A stretch of DNA of 64,000 bases, from assembly GCF_034314105.1 (NCBI RefSeq), contig NZ_JAVIWJ010000001.1:3225501-3289500 (forward strand), read 5' to 3'. The DNA is from Pseudomonas sp. AB6 (GTDB lineage: Bacteria; Pseudomonadota; Gammaproteobacteria; Pseudomonadales; Pseudomonadaceae). Shown piece after piece: positions 30,909-40,872 of the stretch; within the stretch, counting starts at the first letter, position 1; every line of letters starts with the position of its first letter. The notes beneath the pieces are model-generated. The model searched no databases, was not told the DNA's origin, and worked only from the letters and a program-made list of their open reading frames with translations. The translations under genes were made by a program, and so were the position numbers.

Positions 30909-31120
30909 GTCCGGCACGTTACTCGATAATCTGCGGCCGTTGAAGCCCAACCGTCATATGGGCAGGACGGTTTTCAAAGGGATGCGCGAAATAACTGAGA
31001 GATTTGTGTTTTGCCAAGGTCTCTTCTGAATAAGTGCCTGAGAGTAGGCGTCAGCAGGGGTGACCCGCAGCAGCGGTATTTCAGACACCAGGCAATCCAA
31101 CAACAAAAAGGATATTTGGG

Positions 31121-32116
31121 TTGAAACTCAGTGATATAGCTCGTCTGGCCGGTGTTTCCGTTACCACCGCCAGCTACGTCATCAACGGCAAAGCCGAACA
31201 ACAACGCATCAGCAGCGCGACGGTCGAACGCGTGCGCAAGGTGGTTGATCAGCACGACTTTCGCCCCAACCCACAAGCCGCCGGTTTGCGCAGCCGTCAT
31301 ACCCGCACACTAGGATTTATCCTGCCGGACCTGGAAAATCCCAGCTACGCACGGATCGCCAAACTGCTAGAACAAGGCGCCCGCGCTCAAGGTTATCAAC
31401 TGCTGATTGCCAGTTCCGACGACTCGCCAGCCAGTGAATTGCAGCTGTTGCAGCTCTTCCGCGCTCGGCGTTGCGACGCGCTCTTTGTCGCCAGTTGCCT
31501 GCCGTACGATGACGACAGCTACCGTGAGCTGCAAAAAGCAGGCCTTCCGATTATCGCGCTGGACCGCCAGATGGACCCTGCGCACTTCTGTTCAGTGGTC
31601 AGCGACGACCGAGCGGCCAGCCTGCAATTGACCCAAAGCCTGCTAAAACTAGCGCCACGGAACATAGCGCTGATTAGCGCACACCCGGAACTGATCGTCA
31701 GTCAGATCCGTACTGCCGGTTTCGAGCAAGCGCTTGTAGGCTTTAGTGGCGAAATCATTGTTCAACAAGGCGAGGTCTTCAGCCGTAAGTGCGGTCAGCG
31801 TCTGGCGAGCGAACTGTTAGCGCGCCGAGGCCAGTTACCCGACGCGCTTATCACGACGTCCTACGTACTGTTGCAAGGCATTTTTGATGTTCTGCACAGC
31901 CAGTCGCTGAACCCGGAGCATCTGCATTTGGCCACCTTCGGCGATACTCAGTTACTGGATTTCCTGCCGCTGCCGGTCAATGCCATGGCGCAACAACACC
32001 AACTGATCGCTGACAAAGCACTGTCGTTGGCCTTGGCAGCGGTGGAAAACGACGACTATCAACCCGGCGTGCATGCCATTGCGCGGACTTTCAAACAACG
32101 AATCCACGAGGCATGA
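31121..32116 (+). CDS. cra: Catabolite repressor-activator Cra (FruR)
   Basis: Cra is a LacI-family regulator; in Pseudomonas it mainly controls the fructose operon and responds to fructose 1-phosphate. The 331-residue product has the N-terminal HTH and hinge helix (LSDIARLAGVSVTTASYVIN) and a periplasmic-binding-protein-like effector domain. It starts at TTG, with AAAGGA upstream, which gives the expected N-terminus MKLSDIA. It is divergent from fruB. Its TGA overlaps the start of the TatD gene. Confidence 0.95.
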   Translation: MKLSDIARLAGVSVTTASYVINGKAEQQRISSATVERVRKVVDQHDFRPNPQAAGLRSRHTRTLGFILPDLENPSYARIAKLLEQGARAQGYQLLIASSDDSPASELQLLQLFRARRCDALFVASCLPYDDDSYRELQKAGLPIIALDRQMDPAHFCSVVSDDRAASLQLTQSLLKLAPRNIALISAHPELIVSQIRTAGFEQALVGFSGEIIVQQGEVFSRKCGQRLASELLARRGQLPDALITTSYVLLQGIFDVLHSQSLNPEHLHLATFGDTQLLDFLPLPVNAMAQQHQLIADKALSLALAAVENDDYQPGVHAIARTFKQRIHEA

Positions 32117-32898
32117 GCGTGACGATGATCGACACTCACACTCATCTGGACTTTCCGGATTTCGACGCTGACCGCCCGACACTGCTGGAAAACTGTCGAG
32201 CGCTGGGTGTCGAACGGATGGTGGTGCTGGGTGTATGTCAGCGTAATTGGCAGCGAGTTTGGAATTTGACGCAAAATGACGCCGCCTTGTTCGCAGCATT
32301 CGGTCTGCATCCGCTCTACATTGATCAGCACCTGCCCGCGCACGTGGTGGAGTTGGGCGATTGGCTGACTCGCTTAAAGGGTCATCCACAGGTGTGCGCG
32401 GTGGGTGAAATCGGACTGGATTACTTTGTTGAAACATTAGACCGGCATCAGCAGCAAAGACTATTCGAGGCGCAACTGCAACTGGCCGTCGACTTCAAGT
32501 TACCGGCTCTTATACATGTGCGCCGCAGCCACGCCAGCGTGATAGACACGCTTAAACGCTTTAAGCTCAAGCGCGGCGGAATCATTCATGCTTTTGCGGG
32601 AAGTCGGGAAGAGGCGCGTGAATACATCAAGCTGGGTTTCAAACTCGGCTTGGGCGGCGCAGCGACCTGGCCACAAGCGCTGCGCATGCACCGGGTTATC
32701 GCCGAACTGCCGCTGGAGAGCGTCGTACTGGAAACCGACGCCCCAGACATGGCGCCCGCCATGTACCCCAACCAGCGCAACAGCCCTGAGCATCTGCCAG
32801 ATATCTGCCTGGCGCTGGCCCGATTGATGGGCCTGCCAGCCGAGGATTTGGCCAACGCCAGCACCCGCAACGCTTACGAGCTGTTCAACTGGAAATAG
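32113..32898 (+). CDS. TatD-family metal-dependent hydrolase
   Basis: TatD-type enzymes are TIM-barrel metal hydrolases, several of which are 3'-5' DNA/RNA exonucleases. The 261-residue product has the full ligand set: DTHTHLDF near the N-terminus, GEIGLDYF, IHVRRSH, IIHAFAGS and the aspartate in LETDAPDM. Its ATGA start overlaps the cra stop, so it is co-transcribed with cra; a metabolic link to fructose is not obvious. The exact substrate is unknown. It converges on the chemoreceptor gene with six bases between stops. Confidence 0.88.
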   Translation: MSVTMIDTHTHLDFPDFDADRPTLLENCRALGVERMVVLGVCQRNWQRVWNLTQNDAALFAAFGLHPLYIDQHLPAHVVELGDWLTRLKGHPQVCAVGEIGLDYFVETLDRHQQQRLFEAQLQLAVDFKLPALIHVRRSHASVIDTLKRFKLKRGGIIHAFAGSREEAREYIKLGFKLGLGGAATWPQALRMHRVIAELPLESVVLETDAPDMAPAMYPNQRNSPEHLPDICLALARLMGLPAEDLANASTRNAYELFNWK

Positions 32899-32904
32899 GC
32901 AGCG

Positions 32905-34935
32905 TTATACCCGAAACGCACTGATCAGCTGCTTCAGCTCCACAACTTGCGCCGATAACTGGCGGCTGGCGTGTTCCGTTTGATTCGCACCTTCTGCCGT
33001 GCGTTCACCTGCTCGATTAATCTCGACAATGTTTCGATCAATGTCATGGGCAACAGCCGTTTGTTGTTCTACGGCCGCTGCAATCTGCTGATTTTGATCG
33101 ACGATCATACTCACGGCGCCAAGTATGTTTTCCAGCGCTTGTTGGACCTTCTCCGATTGGCCTACGGTGCCGTTAGCCATTTCATGGCTGACACCCATGG
33201 CTTTGACCGCCGCCCCTACGCCGTTCTGCAATTTGGCGATCATCTGCTCGATTTCCTCGGTAGATTGCTGCGTACGCTTTGCCAGGGTGCGAACCTCATC
33301 CGCCACCACCGCAAAACCCCGGCCTTGCTCCCCCGCTCGCGCGGCTTCGATCGCGGCGTTAAGCGCCAGCAAATTGGTTTGCTCGGCAATACTTTTGATC
33401 ACATCCAGAACCCGGCTGATAGACGAGCTGTCGGTAGCCAATTGATTGATCACTAGCACCGATTGATCAATCTCGCTAGCGAGCCGGGAAATGCTGCTCT
33501 GCTGGGACTCAACCAAGCCACGACCGCTGACTGTTTCCTGATTGACGCTGTGCGCACTGTTGACTGCTGCAGTCGCACTGCGCGCTACCTCTTGCGCCGT
33601 GGCCGACATCTGATTCATCGCCGTCGCCACTAATTCGATCTGGCTGCGCTGCCCCGCCACCGCCTGATTACTCACCGCGGACACGGATTCGACCTGACCG
33701 GCTTGCCGTTCAACCTCGATGACGGTCTTGCTTACTAACTCGATCAGGTCATGGATTTTTTTCACCGTACCGTTGAACACTCGACCGAGTTCACCCAACT
33801 CATCATGGCTGCGCGCAGTGAAGCTGGCGGTCATATCACCCGCAGCGACCTTTTCCATAACATCGCCCAGCTGCTTTAGCGTGGTGCGGGTAGAGGCATA
33901 GAACCCGCTATACAAATAAACAATCAGTAAAAACGCTCCCGCCAGCGCCAGCACCAAAAAAATCGTGTGTTGGCGATTTTCCACTAGCCGACCTTGCAGT
34001 TCCTGGCTCAGGAAGGTCAGGGTCGCATCGTCCAATTGGTACGTTTTGGCGATCAGCCCGCTAGCCTGCTCATAAAACTTCTCCCACGGCGCATTCAAGC
34101 TCTCAGCCGACACCACCTGCTGCTCGAATAACTCACTGCTTTGTTTAAGTGTCGCCAAGCTGGCCTGCGCTTGGGCCTGTAGTGCGTTGCGTGCAGCGAC
34201 GCTATTGCCGATGGCGTCTTGCAGCTTTAACGCGTAATCACCCTGGATGCGTTCAAGTTGCTGCAATAGCTCATCGAAGCGGTTACTGGCCGATGAGTTG
34301 ATCATGCCCTGCCCCAATGAATACGAACCCATCGTCCGACCGTCGCCGATGGCCTGAGTGATCAAGGGGGTAACGCTGGTGATCAAATCGACCAGTTGCC
34401 GCACGTCGCTGCTGCTGTCCTGACTAAGACCCGCTTGGCTAACGACTACTTTGCTGAAGGTCTGCGCCTTGCTTAGCAATCGCGACACCATGCCGCTTTT
34501 GCTTTGCAGCGAAGACTCGGCCTGTTGCGCCTTGAAGTCGGACAGCAGTTCGTCACGCTTGGTGTTAAAGGCAACGACCTGGGCCGCATCTTCCGTGGGC
34601 GCTTTCAGGCTCTTTAACGTGCTCATCACAGTAATTTCCAAAGCGGAAATTCGCAAATTCAAGGCTTCGAATTGACTGGCCTGGCCAAGCACTACATTCA
34701 TCCCGACCAGCCCGTCGAGGGTTTCCAAATCCCGCCTCAGGTTTAGACTAGCGCCTACCCGTTCGATACTTTGCAGCTCGGTCCGGGTGCCCACGAACTC
34801 CCGATAGGAATCCCTGACCAAATAGAAGTTAGTCACTAACATAGGCAGGAAAAACAGAATACTGATGAGAGTGAACTTCATCGCGAAGCTCAGGCGGTTC
34901 ATCAACGCGATCGCCGGGTACAAAAGACTCTTCAC
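32905..34935 (-). CDS. Methyl-accepting chemotaxis protein, unassigned ligand
   Basis: This is a 676-residue transmembrane chemoreceptor. Membrane segments lie near residues 20-42 and 327-350, enclosing a periplasmic domain of about 285 residues that looks all-helical. That size would suit a helical bimodular sensor, but I cannot confirm it. A HAMP domain (about 350-405) and a signalling domain with the conserved tip [18 protein letters not shown] follow. It starts at GTG with GGGAG seven bases upstream. It lies 241 bases downstream of ampE on the same strand. The ligand is unknown. Confidence 0.92.
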   Translation of the reverse strand: MKSLLYPAIALMNRLSFAMKFTLISILFFLPMLVTNFYLVRDSYREFVGTRTELQSIERVGASLNLRRDLETLDGLVGMNVVLGQASQFEALNLRISALEITVMSTLKSLKAPTEDAAQVVAFNTKRDELLSDFKAQQAESSLQSKSGMVSRLLSKAQTFSKVVVSQAGLSQDSSSDVRQLVDLITSVTPLITQAIGDGRTMGSYSLGQGMINSSASNRFDELLQQLERIQGDYALKLQDAIGNSVAARNALQAQAQASLATLKQSSELFEQQVVSAESLNAPWEKFYEQASGLIAKTYQLDDATLTFLSQELQGRLVENRQHTIFLVLALAGAFLLIVYLYSGFYASTRTTLKQLGDVMEKVAAGDMTASFTARSHDELGELGRVFNGTVKKIHDLIELVSKTVIEVERQAGQVESVSAVSNQAVAGQRSQIELVATAMNQMSATAQEVARSATAAVNSAHSVNQETVSGRGLVESQQSSISRLASEIDQSVLVINQLATDSSSISRVLDVIKSIAEQTNLLALNAAIEAARAGEQGRGFAVVADEVRTLAKRTQQSTEEIEQMIAKLQNGVGAAVKAMGVSHEMANGTVGQSEKVQQALENILGAVSMIVDQNQQIAAAVEQQTAVAHDIDRNIVEINRAGERTAEGANQTEHASRQLSAQVVELKQLISAFRV

Positions 34936-35176
34936 AAAGACGCTCCCTTTTCTTATTTTTAGGGTGAAGCGGTTCGTCGAAATAGCGCAAAGCCACTATT
35001 CGCGATGTTATCTGTATACCTGATATCCAGCGCAAGTTTTGTAAGTAAAGGTAAACGAACGAGATGCATCAGGTAAAACGCTGCCCGAATGAAATCGGTC
35101 CGGCAGGTAATCAGAAATCCCCTGCGGGAGCCTATTCATTCACTAGTGGCCTGATGCGGCCGGACCAAAAAACCGC

Positions 35177-36013
35177 TTAAATCAACAATGTCCACAACGC
35201 AAACCCTGCGTACCAAACCACCGCCGAGCGCAACAGCAATTCCCATAGCGCATCAAGGTTAGCCACACCCTCTGCCCCTACAACAGGGGTCGAAATCTCA
35301 CTGGCTACTTGGCCGGTTTTTGTCACCAGTTCTGCGGCGCTGATATTCCAGTTGAGCAACTCATGCAGCATTAACCGACTGACCGCGACGAAGTTTCCGA
35401 CCAAGGCAAAACTGGCGGCCAACAGTCGAACTGGAATCCAATCAAACGCGTGGTGCAGTTGAGCCGCACGCTCGACCAACGCGGGATTTTTACCGTGAGT
35501 AACGGCAAGGGCAAGCAGCCGGTAACTCAGGGCAGCAACTGGCCCCAACAGGAAATACCAGAAAATCACGGCAAAAAAGCTCTGATAAGCCTGCCACATC
35601 AAATAACGCTGAACACCGTCGAGCAACTGTTCGCCATCTTCAGCAATGACACCCATGTCACGTTCGGCAACAAGGCTGGCAGCTTGCTCGTCGCCTCTGC
35701 GCCAGGCATCTCGAAACGGTCCCAAAGCGGCCAATAAATCGCCGCGACCCAAACTGTAAATCAAGACCAGTAAGTGCACAGGCAAACCCAGCCAGCCATA
35801 TGCCACTGACTGCAACACCACCAACAGCAAGGCTAATAGTGTGACTGGCAGCAAAATCAGCAGCGCCAAGACCAACCACGGCCGGGTATTCAGACGCGGG
35901 CTGATTTCAAGTTTCTCCAGCTCTCGCAGCCATGGGCCATCCCGCTGAACACGTCGGCGCAAGGCTGAGAACTTCTCTATCCAGACTGCCAACAGCAACA
36001 CCAAAAAACTCAT
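35177..36013 (-). CDS. ampE: Regulatory signalling modulator AmpE
   Basis: AmpE is an inner-membrane protein encoded with AmpD and linked to beta-lactamase induction, though its mechanism is unsettled. The 278-residue product has a first membrane segment at the very N-terminus (MSFLVLLLAVW) and three or more further ones, with a cytoplasmic loop between. Length and order fit the family. It starts 15 bases after the ampD stop in the same direction. Confidence 0.92.
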   Translation of the reverse strand: MSFLVLLLAVWIEKFSALRRRVQRDGPWLRELEKLEISPRLNTRPWLVLALLILLPVTLLALLLVVLQSVAYGWLGLPVHLLVLIYSLGRGDLLAALGPFRDAWRRGDEQAASLVAERDMGVIAEDGEQLLDGVQRYLMWQAYQSFFAVIFWYFLLGPVAALSYRLLALAVTHGKNPALVERAAQLHHAFDWIPVRLLAASFALVGNFVAVSRLMLHELLNWNISAAELVTKTGQVASEISTPVVGAEGVANLDALWELLLRSAVVWYAGFALWTLLI

Positions 36014-36028
36014 TCTTCGTCCCTCACT

Positions 36029-36577
36029 TCAATCCTGCAATGCAGCTCGAAAACGCGCCCAATCAAAGCATGGACCCGGATCTGTCTTACGTCCCGGAGC
36101 GATATCGCTGTGGCCGCAAATTCGCTGCGTGGTAATGGCTGAAAACGTCGATTGCAACTGGCGGGTCAATTCAATCAAGGCATCGTATTGAGCGTCAGTG
36201 AAGGCCAGTTCATCGGTACCTTCCAGTTCTATCCCAATGGAATAGTCGTTACAGGTCTCACGCCCTTCGAAACAGGAAATTCCCGCGTGCCAGGCACGAT
36301 CCAGACAAGACACGAACTGAGTGAGCATACCGTCACGCTCAATCAAAAAATGCGCCGACACACGCAAATCAGCGATGCTTTCAAAATAAGGGTGTTGTGT
36401 GACATCCAATTGGTTCTGAAAGAACGCTTGCACATAGCCGGTCTTGAACTGAGCGGGGGGCAAACTGATGTTATGGATCACCAACAGCGAAATCTCTGCC
36501 TCCGGCCGCGCATTGAAGTTGGGCGACGGGCAGGACTTCGCGCCATGGCACCACCCGCTGACAGGGTCCAGTTGCAT
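36029..36577 (-). CDS. ampD: 1,6-anhydro-N-acetylmuramyl-L-alanine amidase AmpD
   Basis: AmpD cleaves anhydro-muropeptides in the cytoplasm during wall recycling, so it lowers the AmpR inducer. The 182-residue product is an amidase_2 domain with zinc ligands visible as His35 (LLVIHNISLP), the histidine in CGHSDIAPGRK and the aspartate in KTDPGPCFDW. No signal peptide is present, as expected for the cytosolic form. AAGGA lies seven bases before the ATG. It forms an operon with ampE. Confidence 0.96.
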   Translation of the reverse strand: MQLDPVSGWCHGAKSCPSPNFNARPEAEISLLVIHNISLPPAQFKTGYVQAFFQNQLDVTQHPYFESIADLRVSAHFLIERDGMLTQFVSCLDRAWHAGISCFEGRETCNDYSIGIELEGTDELAFTDAQYDALIELTRQLQSTFSAITTQRICGHSDIAPGRKTDPGPCFDWARFRAALQD

Positions 36578-36708
36578 GAGGGGTTCCTTGAACGGCGGAT
36601 CAATAACGCAAGTATGCCCGCGACGGAGAAATACGGGGCAGCACTATTTTCCGTTAACGACCAAACAGGTGTTTTCGCAGTGTCGAGCGCTTGGTCGAAT
36701 AGCGGCGA

Positions 36709-38952
36709 TCAGGCCCCGCCTTTGAGTCGCCGCAGGTTGCCGATCACTGCTTCCAGCGCACGATCAAACAGCAGGGCATCGTCAAGCAGGCGGACCGCGC
36801 CGCGCCGAAACTCAACCGCCAGGCCCATGCGGGTTTTTTCCAATACCTTCATGCCCGTGCGGTTAACGAATACGTAACGACCGGCCGGCTCGATGATGGC
36901 CGCCAATTTACAGCGCAGTTTGTGCTCCTCGTCCTCCTGTATTTCGACCCAGCAGCCAATACGCAGTTTGTCGACCTCAAGCACCGCGTCGTCATCGTCT
37001 TCCAAACGCACGCCTTGGTCGCTGTGCGGCTTTTCGCCGGGCGCGATCAGAATAATCTCTTCGACAACTGCAACCATTTCCGAGATTGACGCTGACTTTA
37101 TCTGACTCTCGCCAAGGTCGTCCTGCTGGTGGGCGAAATACTGGAACGCCTGGACATGCAGGCTTTCTAGCTGACTAAAAAAGTCTCCGGTGGCGAACGG
37201 ATCAAACGCCGCGCTGGTCAGGCCATCGCGCAACGATTTGAGCAAGCCGGGCACCAGGTCGAGCAATCGCTGCCGGGCTTCAGGTTCCCCATGTGGCTCG
37301 ACGCTCCAGATCAGATCGTCCATAGCGCCCAAACCCGCACGCCACTCTGGCGACTGATCACCGTGTTTCAAACACGTCAGCAGCAGCACCTTGCTCCATG
37401 CTTCTTGAAGCAGTCGTACCACAACTTCAGGCAAGGTTTTGCCCAACAAGCGATGGTTCAACTCATGCTGCACAAGCTCCCGTGCTAACTCAGCTCGGGC
37501 TCGGCCCTCTTCCGCATCGCGGGTACGCTGCTCAAGTAGCTCACTGCGACGACGCTCGTCGGCCGTAAAAGCGAGAAAGTCCACCAGCAGCTCGGAGAAA
37601 ATCGCTGGGTCGTCGACAAAATCGTTGAGCAACCGTTGCACAATCTGTTCGATTCGTAAGTAAAGCGTGTCGCGCTGATAGTCGTCGCGGCTACCCCATC
37701 CTAAAGCGGCGGAGGCGATTTCGTTAAGCAGGCGTCGCGCTGGATGGCTTCCACGACTGAAAAAGCTCTTGTCGATCACTGCCACCTTCAGCATCGGTAT
37801 TTGCAGACGCCCGATCAACGCTTTAAGCGAATCTGGCAAGTTGCGGTCGTCGAGGATGAACTCGAACAGCATGGCAATAAGGTTGATTACGTCTTCGTCA
37901 ACGACACCCACAACACGAAACTTCCCACTCTTCATGCTGACGCGGGCAAGCAATTCTTCGAGTTGATTACGCAGGTTGAACTCATCGTGCGCTTCAGGCT
38001 CAGGTACATATTGTTGTAGGTGCGACAAAAGACGTAGCAAGTCGTGGCTGGAAATCGGTTTGGCTTCGGCGTTGGGTTCAGGCAATGGTGCGACGCTGCG
38101 TACGTATAAAAGCAACTCCTGAAGCGCGGCGAACACCTCGTGGACATCTTGGTCGAGTTGCCGACTAACGCTAGCTGCGCCTGCTGTATCGCCCGTTTCG
38201 GCAGTTTGCGGTGCACGCGCGCTGGCACTTGCGCGATCAGAGACCCGTCGAGCCGGCGCTGCCTTCAAGTCTGGAAGGATACCGCTGGCAATCAATAGCT
38301 GATTGGCTTCGTCGTATAGCTGGTCAGCATCGGTCAGCACGTACTTTTCAAACAACTTGAAAATAATCAGTTTTACCTTGATTTCAACTATGAGGGTCCG
38401 ACAGGCCTGCAAGAAGAAATCGCACAGCGCTGTCGGACCCATTGGGTTCGTGAGGTCTGTCAGGTGTTGGGGAATCAGGGTATTCAAGCGGGTAGTCAGC
38501 TGAGTAAGTGCGAAACCGTCGCGGCTCAAGACTTTAGAGACCATCGCATCGACAGCAACGGTTTTTTCAAGATCGTCGTTGTGTACCAACGCCAGCTTGT
38601 CAAAGGTCATCGGAGAAGCGATTTCAGGCTCACTGACTTCGTATTGCCCAAGACGCAAAAAGGCCTCATAAAACTTATCGAGGACCCCTCGCTCAATACT
38701 TTTACGCTTGAGGCGAAGGTCGCGCATCGCCTCAAAAAAGCTGTTTTGCTCAACGTTATTGTGGGCACGATCAGCCATTTCAAACAGCGTGTCATCGGCG
38801 TTATCGAACAGCGTCTGCAATGCATCTTTGACCTGCTGTGCAGCTTTGTCTCGAACTTGTAGCAAAACGACGGGAATCCGAACCAGCGAAGAGGCCGGTA
38901 CCTGCTCTGGGACACTCTTGTTGAGTGGAACCACTTTGCCGTCGTTTTGCAT
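36709..38952 (-). CDS. DUF1631 domain protein
   Basis: The 747-residue protein has no assigned function. It is soluble, strongly helical and acidic for most of its length, with charged coiled-coil-like stretches near residues 475-520. The last 100 residues (from about RIGCWVEIQEDEEHKLRCKLA to YVFVNRTGMKVLE) are beta-rich and resemble a PilZ-type barrel, though I do not see the RxxxR c-di-GMP motif clearly. I start at the ATG at 38952, with GGAG six bases before it. It stands between ampD and nadC, close to the pilus genes, as in P. aeruginosa. Confidence 0.85.
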   Translation of the reverse strand: MQNDGKVVPLNKSVPEQVPASSLVRIPVVLLQVRDKAAQQVKDALQTLFDNADDTLFEMADRAHNNVEQNSFFEAMRDLRLKRKSIERGVLDKFYEAFLRLGQYEVSEPEIASPMTFDKLALVHNDDLEKTVAVDAMVSKVLSRDGFALTQLTTRLNTLIPQHLTDLTNPMGPTALCDFFLQACRTLIVEIKVKLIIFKLFEKYVLTDADQLYDEANQLLIASGILPDLKAAPARRVSDRASASARAPQTAETGDTAGAASVSRQLDQDVHEVFAALQELLLYVRSVAPLPEPNAEAKPISSHDLLRLLSHLQQYVPEPEAHDEFNLRNQLEELLARVSMKSGKFRVVGVVDEDVINLIAMLFEFILDDRNLPDSLKALIGRLQIPMLKVAVIDKSFFSRGSHPARRLLNEIASAALGWGSRDDYQRDTLYLRIEQIVQRLLNDFVDDPAIFSELLVDFLAFTADERRRSELLEQRTRDAEEGRARAELARELVQHELNHRLLGKTLPEVVVRLLQEAWSKVLLLTCLKHGDQSPEWRAGLGAMDDLIWSVEPHGEPEARQRLLDLVPGLLKSLRDGLTSAAFDPFATGDFFSQLESLHVQAFQYFAHQQDDLGESQIKSASISEMVAVVEEIILIAPGEKPHSDQGVRLEDDDDAVLEVDKLRIGCWVEIQEDEEHKLRCKLAAIIEPAGRYVFVNRTGMKVLEKTRMGLAVEFRRGAVRLLDDALLFDRALEAVIGNLRRLKGGA

Positions 38953-39283
38953 CAACGTCTCCCATTGAGAACAATCGCGAACTCTCTACAGCCAAGACGT
39001 ACAAGGCTCATCTGTAAAGTCAGCTTCTTTGAACATTTTTGCGCCAAAGACATGACGTCAAATGATCGACACAGTATCTTGCAAAAGATGTCAGTTAAGC
39101 CAGCTGTGTTTTCTACTATTTTTGGCCGCTGACAGTGCATAGACCGCCAATCTCACTGTCTATCTCGTCGGCCCCAGCAAAACCGACGAACCGCAGGCTT
39201 GGCCGCTGGCTGGCGTCTATTCGCGGGGTGGGTTGCTGCAATGGGGTGCCTTATACTTCACTCACTTAGAAGTGGAGTCTTAA
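38953..39283. other. Divergent gap between the DUF1631 gene and nadC
   Basis: These 331 bases contain no gene I can support; the short frames on both strands lack ribosome sites or family resemblance. A TATACT at 39252-39257 could be the nadC -10 element, but no matching -35 box is correctly spaced. nadC itself has GTGGAG before its ATG. Confidence 0.5.
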
Positions 39284-40132
39284 ATGCCGAACCTACGCCT
39301 CGCCCCCCTAACGACTGAAATCGAAGCCAACGTGCGCCGCGCGCTACTAGAGGATGTAGGCAGTGGCGACATTACTGCCCAGCTGATACCGGCAGAACGT
39401 ATGGCCAAGGCCACCATCATTACCCGTGACGCTGCCGTGATCAGCGGCACCGCCTGGGTGGATACGGTTTTTCGGCAGCTGGACCCACGTGTTGCTGTGC
39501 ACTGGCAAGTCGTCGATGGTGAGCGGGTCAAACCCAACCAACCGCTGTTTCACCTCGAAGGCCCGGCACGCTCGCTGTTGACCGGCGAACGCAGTGCGCT
39601 GAACTTCCTGCAACTGCTCTCGGGCGTTGCCACACGTGCACAGCACTACGCCGACAAAGTGGCCAGCACCCAAGTCAAACTGCTCGACACGCGCAAAACC
39701 CTGCCCGGCCTGCGCATGGCCCAGAAATATGCCGTCACCTGCGGCGGTTGCCATAACCACCGCATCGGCCTGTTCGACGCGTTCCTGATCAAGGAAAACC
39801 ACATCGCTGCCTGCGGTGGCATCGCCCAGGCAATCGCCACCGCTCGCAAAATCGCCCCTGGAAAACCTGTGGAGATCGAAGTTGAGAGCCTTGATGAACT
39901 CAACCAAGCGCTGCTGGCGGGCGCCGACATTGTCATGCTTGACGAACTGAGCCTGGATGACATGCGTGAAGCGGTGCGCATTACGGCAGGACGAGCGAAA
40001 CTGGAAGCCAGTGGCGGGATCAATGACACGACACTGGTGCCGATTGCCGAGACCGGGGTGGATTACATTTCGATTGGTGCGCTGACCAAGGATATAAAGG
40101 CAGTGGATTTGTCGATGCGCTTGAGTTTGTGA
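39284..40132 (+). CDS. nadC: Nicotinate-nucleotide pyrophosphorylase (carboxylating)
   Basis: NadC makes nicotinate mononucleotide from quinolinate and PRPP in de novo NAD synthesis. The 282-residue product has the quinolinate-binding residues in [17 protein letters not shown] and [10 protein letters not shown]. The PRPP-site glycine loop EASGGIN lies near the C-terminus. It is followed closely by a strong terminator. The NadC-pilA neighbourhood is conserved in Pseudomonas. Confidence 0.97.
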   Translation: MPNLRLAPLTTEIEANVRRALLEDVGSGDITAQLIPAERMAKATIITRDAAVISGTAWVDTVFRQLDPRVAVHWQVVDGERVKPNQPLFHLEGPARSLLTGERSALNFLQLLSGVATRAQHYADKVASTQVKLLDTRKTLPGLRMAQKYAVTCGGCHNHRIGLFDAFLIKENHIAACGGIAQAIATARKIAPGKPVEIEVESLDELNQALLAGADIVMLDELSLDDMREAVRITAGRAKLEASGGINDTTLVPIAETGVDYISIGALTKDIKAVDLSMRLSL

Positions 40133-40152
40133 GGACCAGCATTCGCCAGATG

Positions 40153-40190
40153 TGAAAAAGCCCCGATTCGTGAGAATCAGGGCTTTTTTT
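40153..40190. terminator. Bidirectional terminator between nadC and tRNA-Thr
   Basis: A stem built from AAAGCCC-CGATTC and GAATC-A-GGGCTTT, with a GTGA loop, is followed by seven T residues on the plus strand and is preceded by five A residues. It can therefore stop both nadC and the tRNA-Thr read from the other side. The T-run touches the tRNA 3' end. Confidence 0.85.
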
Positions 40191-40266
40191 GGTGCCGAAA
40201 ATAGGAATCGAACCTACGACCTTCGCGTTACGAGTGCGCTGCTCTACCGGGCTGAGCTATTTCGGC
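40190..40266 (-). tRNA. tRNA-Thr (anticodon CGU)
   Basis: On the minus strand the sequence folds as a 77-base cloverleaf with an encoded CCA end. The acceptor stem GCCGAAA/TTTCGGC is perfect, the D-arm is GCTC/GAGC, the anticodon loop is CTCGTAA and the T-loop is TTCGATT. The anticodon stem has two imperfect pairs (G27-A43 and A31-C39). It decodes ACG. pilA is 128 bases away on the same strand, the usual pseudomonad arrangement. Confidence 0.95.
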
Positions 40267-40394
40267 GGTTGAGTGAGGCTAGCACTGAGCCAAACCTCCC
40301 ACAACTTGACCCTAGCCCAACAACTATGGTTTTTAAGAGCGATAACCGCAGACCATCACAGCCCAACTCTGATTCGGACAACACCCACTAAGGC

Positions 40395-40829
40395 TTAGTT
40401 CCTGATGTAACCGGCACTTACGCAGGCACCGCCCCACGTCCAAGTTATAGCGGTGTTAGCGACTGGTGTAGAAGGTGAAAGTGTGCATGTTTCTGCAGCC
40501 AAAATCCCTTTATATGCATTTGGTGTAGCCGTAATAATAGCGGTCTTCGTAGTGATTGCAATACTGCTCAAAGCGGGCCCGGCACCGGGCATAGTTATAC
40601 CTATAAGCGCTGGGGTATCACAGCCAGTATAGTCTGCACCGCCTTGAGCTTGCTGCTGAGCACAAATACTGATGGCCGCTTTTATTGGGTCCATAGCAGA
40701 CGTGATTTCTGCATAGGCCGCTTTCTTGATGTAGTTCTGGTAAGCAGGAAGAGCCACGGCCGCCAGAATCCCGACAATCGCAACCACGATCATCAATTCG
40801 ATAAGTGTGAAGCCTTTTTGCAATTTCAT
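40395..40829 (-). CDS. pilA: Major type IV pilin PilA
   Basis: PilA is the main subunit of the type IVa pilus used for twitching, adhesion and DNA uptake. The 144-residue prepilin has a short leader MKLQKG cut by PilD before [14 protein letters not shown], with Glu5 of the mature form present. Four cysteines (ISICAQ, YTGCDT, AETCTL, GGACVS) allow two disulfides, including the C-terminal D-region loop. It is divergent from pilBCD. A near-consensus sigma-54 promoter lies 44 bases upstream. It abuts tRNA-Thr with no accessory pilin gene between. Confidence 0.96.
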   Translation of the reverse strand: MKLQKGFTLIELMIVVAIVGILAAVALPAYQNYIKKAAYAEITSAMDPIKAAISICAQQQAQGGADYTGCDTPALIGITMPGAGPALSSIAITTKTAIITATPNAYKGILAAETCTLSPSTPVANTAITWTWGGACVSAGYIRN

Positions 40830-40872
40830 GATGTCTCTCCGTACGTCAGTAGGTACCGTCTAAAACTACCAA

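Larger units (their letters stand above)
30767..31120. other. Divergent fruB-cra regulatory gap
   Basis: This 354-base stretch has no gene I can support. It holds the fruBKA promoter and Cra operator at 30881-30908, a leader of about 108 bases before fruB, and the upstream region of cra. I could not place the cra promoter with confidence. Confidence 0.7.

Noticed and set aside
34936..35176. FliA (sigma-28) promoter for the chemoreceptor
   Set aside because: An ACAGATAA resembles the -10 box GCCGATAA, but no TAAA lies 15 bases upstream, so the match is incomplete.
40197..40829. Integrated island at tRNA-Thr
   Set aside because: No integrase, no duplicated tRNA 3' end and only pilA next to it; exchange of the pilin allele is the simpler reading.
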